A stretch of DNA of 64,000 nucleotides, taken from positions 186,001-250,000 of the forward strand of contig NZ_WHSB02000006.1 of assembly GCF_010994755.1 (NCBI RefSeq), given 5' to 3'. Source of the DNA: Shinella lacus (GTDB lineage: Bacteria > Pseudomonadota > Alphaproteobacteria > Rhizobiales > Rhizobiaceae). Below the pieces are notes generated by a model. It saw nothing but the letters and a program-made list of their open reading frames with translations. It was not told the DNA's origin and did no database searches. Shown here piece by piece: positions 61,783 to 64,000 of the stretch. A program made the translations under genes and the position numbers. Numbering within the stretch: the stretch's first letter is position 1; every line of letters starts with the position of its first letter.

Positions 61783-62682
61783 ATGAAACGCGGACGGCTG
61801 CCGCTCACGGCACTGAGGAGTTTCGAGGCGGCGGGCCGGCTCGGAAGTTTTACGCTCGCGGCGGAAGAGCTTCTGGTATCGCAGGCGGCCGTCAGCCGGC
61901 AGGTCAAGGAGCTGGAGGCCGAGCTCGGCAAGCCGCTCTTCGAGCGCCGCCATCGCAGCGTGCGGCTCACCACCGCCGGGCAGGCGCTGATCGAGGTGCT
62001 GTCGCGCGCCTTCAATGCGATGGATGCGAGCCTTTCGGAAATCCGGGGCAGGCGGGGCGGCGGCGTGCTGGAAATCAGCGCGGAACCCTCCTTCGCCGCC
62101 TGCTGGCTCGTGCCGAATCTCGACGATTTCCACTCCGATCACCCCGAGATCGACGTCGTGGTCGATTCCGACATGCGGCTGATCGAGTTCCGCACCCACG
62201 AGCCCGAAATCGCCATCCGCCATTCGACGGACGCGACCGCCTGGCCGCGCGCGCAGGCGGAGCATCTTGCCGACGTGGAAATGGTTCCGGTGGTCATGCC
62301 GTGCCTCGCCGAGGACGGCCCGCCGCTGAACACGCCGGCCGACCTTCTGGCCTATACCCTGCTGCATGAGGAGAACCGCAGCAGCTGGCAGCGCTGGTTC
62401 GCCGCCGCCGGCCTGCCCGAGGCGCCGCCGGGTCGCGCGCAGATTTTCACGGAGGGCAATCTCGTGCTGCAGGCCGCGCTGCGCGGCCACGGCGTGGCGC
62501 TGGTCGATCGTTCCTTCGCCGCCGAGGACATTGCCGCGGGCCGCTTGGTGCAGCCCTTCGACGTCTCGATCCGCTACGGCGCCTACTGGCTCGTCGCCCG
62601 CGACTTCAAGCGCCTGTCGCCGGAGGCACGGGCGTTTCGGGAGTGGTTGTTGCGGCGGATTGTTGTGCCCGACGGAGGATGA
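61783..62682 (+). CDS. LysR-type transcriptional regulator (GcvA-like)
   Basis: A 299-residue LysR regulator. The N-terminal winged helix (LTALRSFEAAGRLGSFTLAA at residues 9-28, SQAAVSRQVKELEAELGKPL at about 34-53, then RLTTAG) is of the GcvA/AmpR type. The effector domain covers about 90-295 with FAACWLVPNLDDFHSDHPEI. The target and inducer are unknown. LysR genes often control a divergent neighbour; here the candidate is the small gene and deacetylase at 60460-61680, about 100 bases away. Confidence 0.93.
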   Translation: MKRGRLPLTALRSFEAAGRLGSFTLAAEELLVSQAAVSRQVKELEAELGKPLFERRHRSVRLTTAGQALIEVLSRAFNAMDASLSEIRGRRGGGVLEISAEPSFAACWLVPNLDDFHSDHPEIDVVVDSDMRLIEFRTHEPEIAIRHSTDATAWPRAQAEHLADVEMVPVVMPCLAEDGPPLNTPADLLAYTLLHEENRSSWQRWFAAAGLPEAPPGRAQIFTEGNLVLQAALRGHGVALVDRSFAAEDIAAGRLVQPFDVSIRYGAYWLVARDFKRLSPEARAFREWLLRRIVVPDGG

Positions 62683-62709
62683 GGGGCGGCGCAAACGGTT
62701 CCTGGAAAA

Positions 62710-64000
62710 TCAGGTCTTCGTCCCGCCCACCGTGATCTGATCCATCCTCAAATGCGGCTGGCCGACGCCGACCGGGACCCATTGGCCGGCCTTGCCGCAA
62801 TTGCCGATGCCGGTGTCGAGCTTGGTGTCGTTGCCGACCATCGAGACGCGGCGCATGGCGTCCGGGCCGTTGCCGATCAGCATGGCGCCCTTGACGGGGG
62901 CCGTCACCTTGCCGTTCTCGATGAGATAGGCTTCCGTGCAGCCAAAGACGAATTTGCCGGAGGTGATGTCCACCTGTCCGCCGCCGAAGGAGACGGCGTA
63001 GAGGCCGTTCTTCACCGAGGCGATGATCTCTTCCGGCGTCTTGTCGCCGGAGAGCATGTAGGTGTTGGTCATGCGCGGCATGGGGCGGTAGGCGTAACCC
63101 TGCCGGCGGCCGTTGCCGGTGGCCTTCATGCCCATCAGGCGGGCGTTCTGCCGGTCCTGCATGTAGCCGACCAGCTTGCCGTCCTCGATCAGCACGTTAT
63201 AGGCCGACGGCGTGCCCTCGTCGTCGACGGTGATCGAGCCGCGGCGATTGTCGATCGTGCCATCGTCGACCACGGTGACGCCCTTGGCCGCGACCTGCTC
63301 GCCGAGCAGGCCGGCGAAAGCCGAGGTCTTCTTGCGGTTGAAATCGCCCTCAAGCCCATGGCCGACCGCCTCGTGCAGCATCACGCCCGGCCAGCCGGAG
63401 GAGAGCACTATGTCCATCGTGCCGGCAGGTGCTTCCACCGCTTCCAGATTGACCAGCGCCTGGCGCAGCGCCTCGTCGGCGCCGAAACGCCAGCTCTCCT
63501 CGGTGAGGAAAGCGTCGAAGGTCGTGCGCCCGCCGATGCCGTAGCTGCCCGTCTCCTGCCGGTCGCCTTCGCCGACGACGACGGAGACGTTGACGCGGGT
63601 CATCGGGCGCACGTCGGTGACGCGATGGCCATCGGCGCGCAAAATGTTGACGACCTGCCAGCTTGCGGCGATCGACGCCGTCACCTGCCGCACCTTCGGG
63701 TCCTTGCCGCGCAAGTAGCCGTCGATCTCGGTCAGGAGCGCCACCTTCTGTTCGAAGGTCGGCGAGCCGATCGGGTTGTCCTGCGTGTAGAGCTGGCGGT
63801 TGGTGCCCTGCGGCGCTTCGGAATAGTCGGCGGAGTAGCCGCGCGTCACGGCACCGGCCGCATCCGCCGCGCGCTTCAGCGCCGACAGCGTCATCTCGCC
63901 CGAATGCGCATAACCCACGGCCTCGCCCGCTACCGCGCGCAGGCCAAAACCCTGGTCGGTGTTGAAACTGCCGCCCTTGAGGCGGCCGTTGTCGAAGGAA
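62710..64000 (-). CDS. tldD: Metalloprotease TldD, N-terminus outside the window
   Basis: The C-terminal 430 residues of TldD, which with TldE/PmbA forms a zinc protease that degrades unfolded peptides and matures some modified peptides. The HExxxH zinc motif is in MLHEAVGHGLEGDFN. RPMPRMTNTYMLSG, GGGQVDITSGKFVFGCTEAY and NCGKAGQWVPVGVGQPHLRM are further family marks. The frame runs open to base 64000 (residues SFDNGRLKGGSFNTDQGFGL precede the first internal Met-type codon), so the real start lies beyond the window. Its stop is 27 bases from the convergent LysR stop. Confidence 0.97.
   Translation of the reverse strand, partial: SFDNGRLKGGSFNTDQGFGLRAVAGEAVGYAHSGEMTLSALKRAADAAGAVTRGYSADYSEAPQGTNRQLYTQDNPIGSPTFEQKVALLTEIDGYLRGKDPKVRQVTASIAASWQVVNILRADGHRVTDVRPMTRVNVSVVVGEGDRQETGSYGIGGRTTFDAFLTEESWRFGADEALRQALVNLEAVEAPAGTMDIVLSSGWPGVMLHEAVGHGLEGDFNRKKTSAFAGLLGEQVAAKGVTVVDDGTIDNRRGSITVDDEGTPSAYNVLIEDGKLVGYMQDRQNARLMGMKATGNGRRQGYAYRPMPRMTNTYMLSGDKTPEEIIASVKNGLYAVSFGGGQVDITSGKFVFGCTEAYLIENGKVTAPVKGAMLIGNGPDAMRRVSMVGNDTKLDTGIGNCGKAGQWVPVGVGQPHLRMDQITVGGTKT

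Noticed and set aside
1-64000. tRNA, rRNA, CRISPR, prophage or transposase
   Set aside because: I saw no cloverleaf with a GGTTCGAATCC-type T-loop followed by an acceptor end, no spaced identical repeats, and no integrase, transposase or phage structural protein in either strand.

Overview
This is a 64 kb, GC-rich (about 63-65% in coding DNA) bacterial chromosomal segment. Its gene content fits the Rhizobiaceae (Rhizobium / Agrobacterium / Shinella / Ensifer type alphaproteobacteria). The evidence is the BA14K, DUF1217, DUF6101-like and HPE1-like proteins, a bioMNY biotin transporter, a RibBA with a decayed second domain, the HDAC-xseB / dxs-tlyA-RNA methyltransferase neighbourhood, and several palindromic repeats of the kind scattered through rhizobial genomes. 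No tRNA, rRNA, CRISPR array, transposase, phage gene or replication origin was seen. Genus assignment is inference.

Layout. 0-6 kb: end of a LemA gene, a DUF2207 membrane protein, a HigBA toxin-antitoxin pair with its own palindromic operator, glyS (carrying an atypical low-GC stretch) and a DUF523 gene. 6-16.3 kb: an HPE1-like exported protein, purD, small conserved genes, a MipA/OmpV porin-like protein, ubiA, a DUF6101-like gene, an 860-residue multi-repeat DUF1217 protein, an FAD-linked oxidase and a Sua5/TsaC tRNA-modification enzyme. 16.4-22.3 kb: a decayed GGDEF protein, an uncharacterised gene, and a cobalamin riboswitch in front of a two-gene Rieske oxygenase system (gbcA/gbcB-like), then a GH25 lysozyme. 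22.4-29.1 kb: BA14K protein, an acyl-CoA dehydrogenase plus enoyl-CoA hydratase pair preceded by a long palindrome, a chemoreceptor and an SDR enzyme.

29-41 kb: an RlmD-like RNA methyltransferase, tlyA and dxs, and further on HDAC-xseB. Between xseB and dxs lies a group of accessory genes (ArsR regulator, SRPBCC protein, two DUF1801 proteins, pirin, SnoaL-like protein). After them come an MDR oxidoreductase, a hotdog thioesterase and a GFA protein. 41-45.7 kb: a tightly packed minus-strand operon bioM-bioN-bioY-acyl-CoA ligase-thiolase, in which the thiolase lacks its usual C-terminal catalytic cysteine. 45.8-64 kb: a YcaQ-type DNA glycosylase-like protein, two uncharacterised membrane proteins, ribBA, aroC, a lytic transglycosylase, a CHASE-PAS3-GGDEF-EAL signalling protein, DUF1344, a histidine phosphatase coupled to fabI, a DnaJ-family protein, a lipoprotein, pdxH, a polysaccharide deacetylase with a possible 42-residue upstream gene, a LysR regulator and the 3' part of tldD.

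Most of the window is ordinary housekeeping DNA. The most noteworthy points are the B12 riboswitch controlling a betaine-type Rieske demethylase, the mosaic patch in glyS, the biotin-uptake operon that carries a ligase and an unusual thiolase, and two palindromic operators (HigBA, ArsR) that can be read directly from the sequence.
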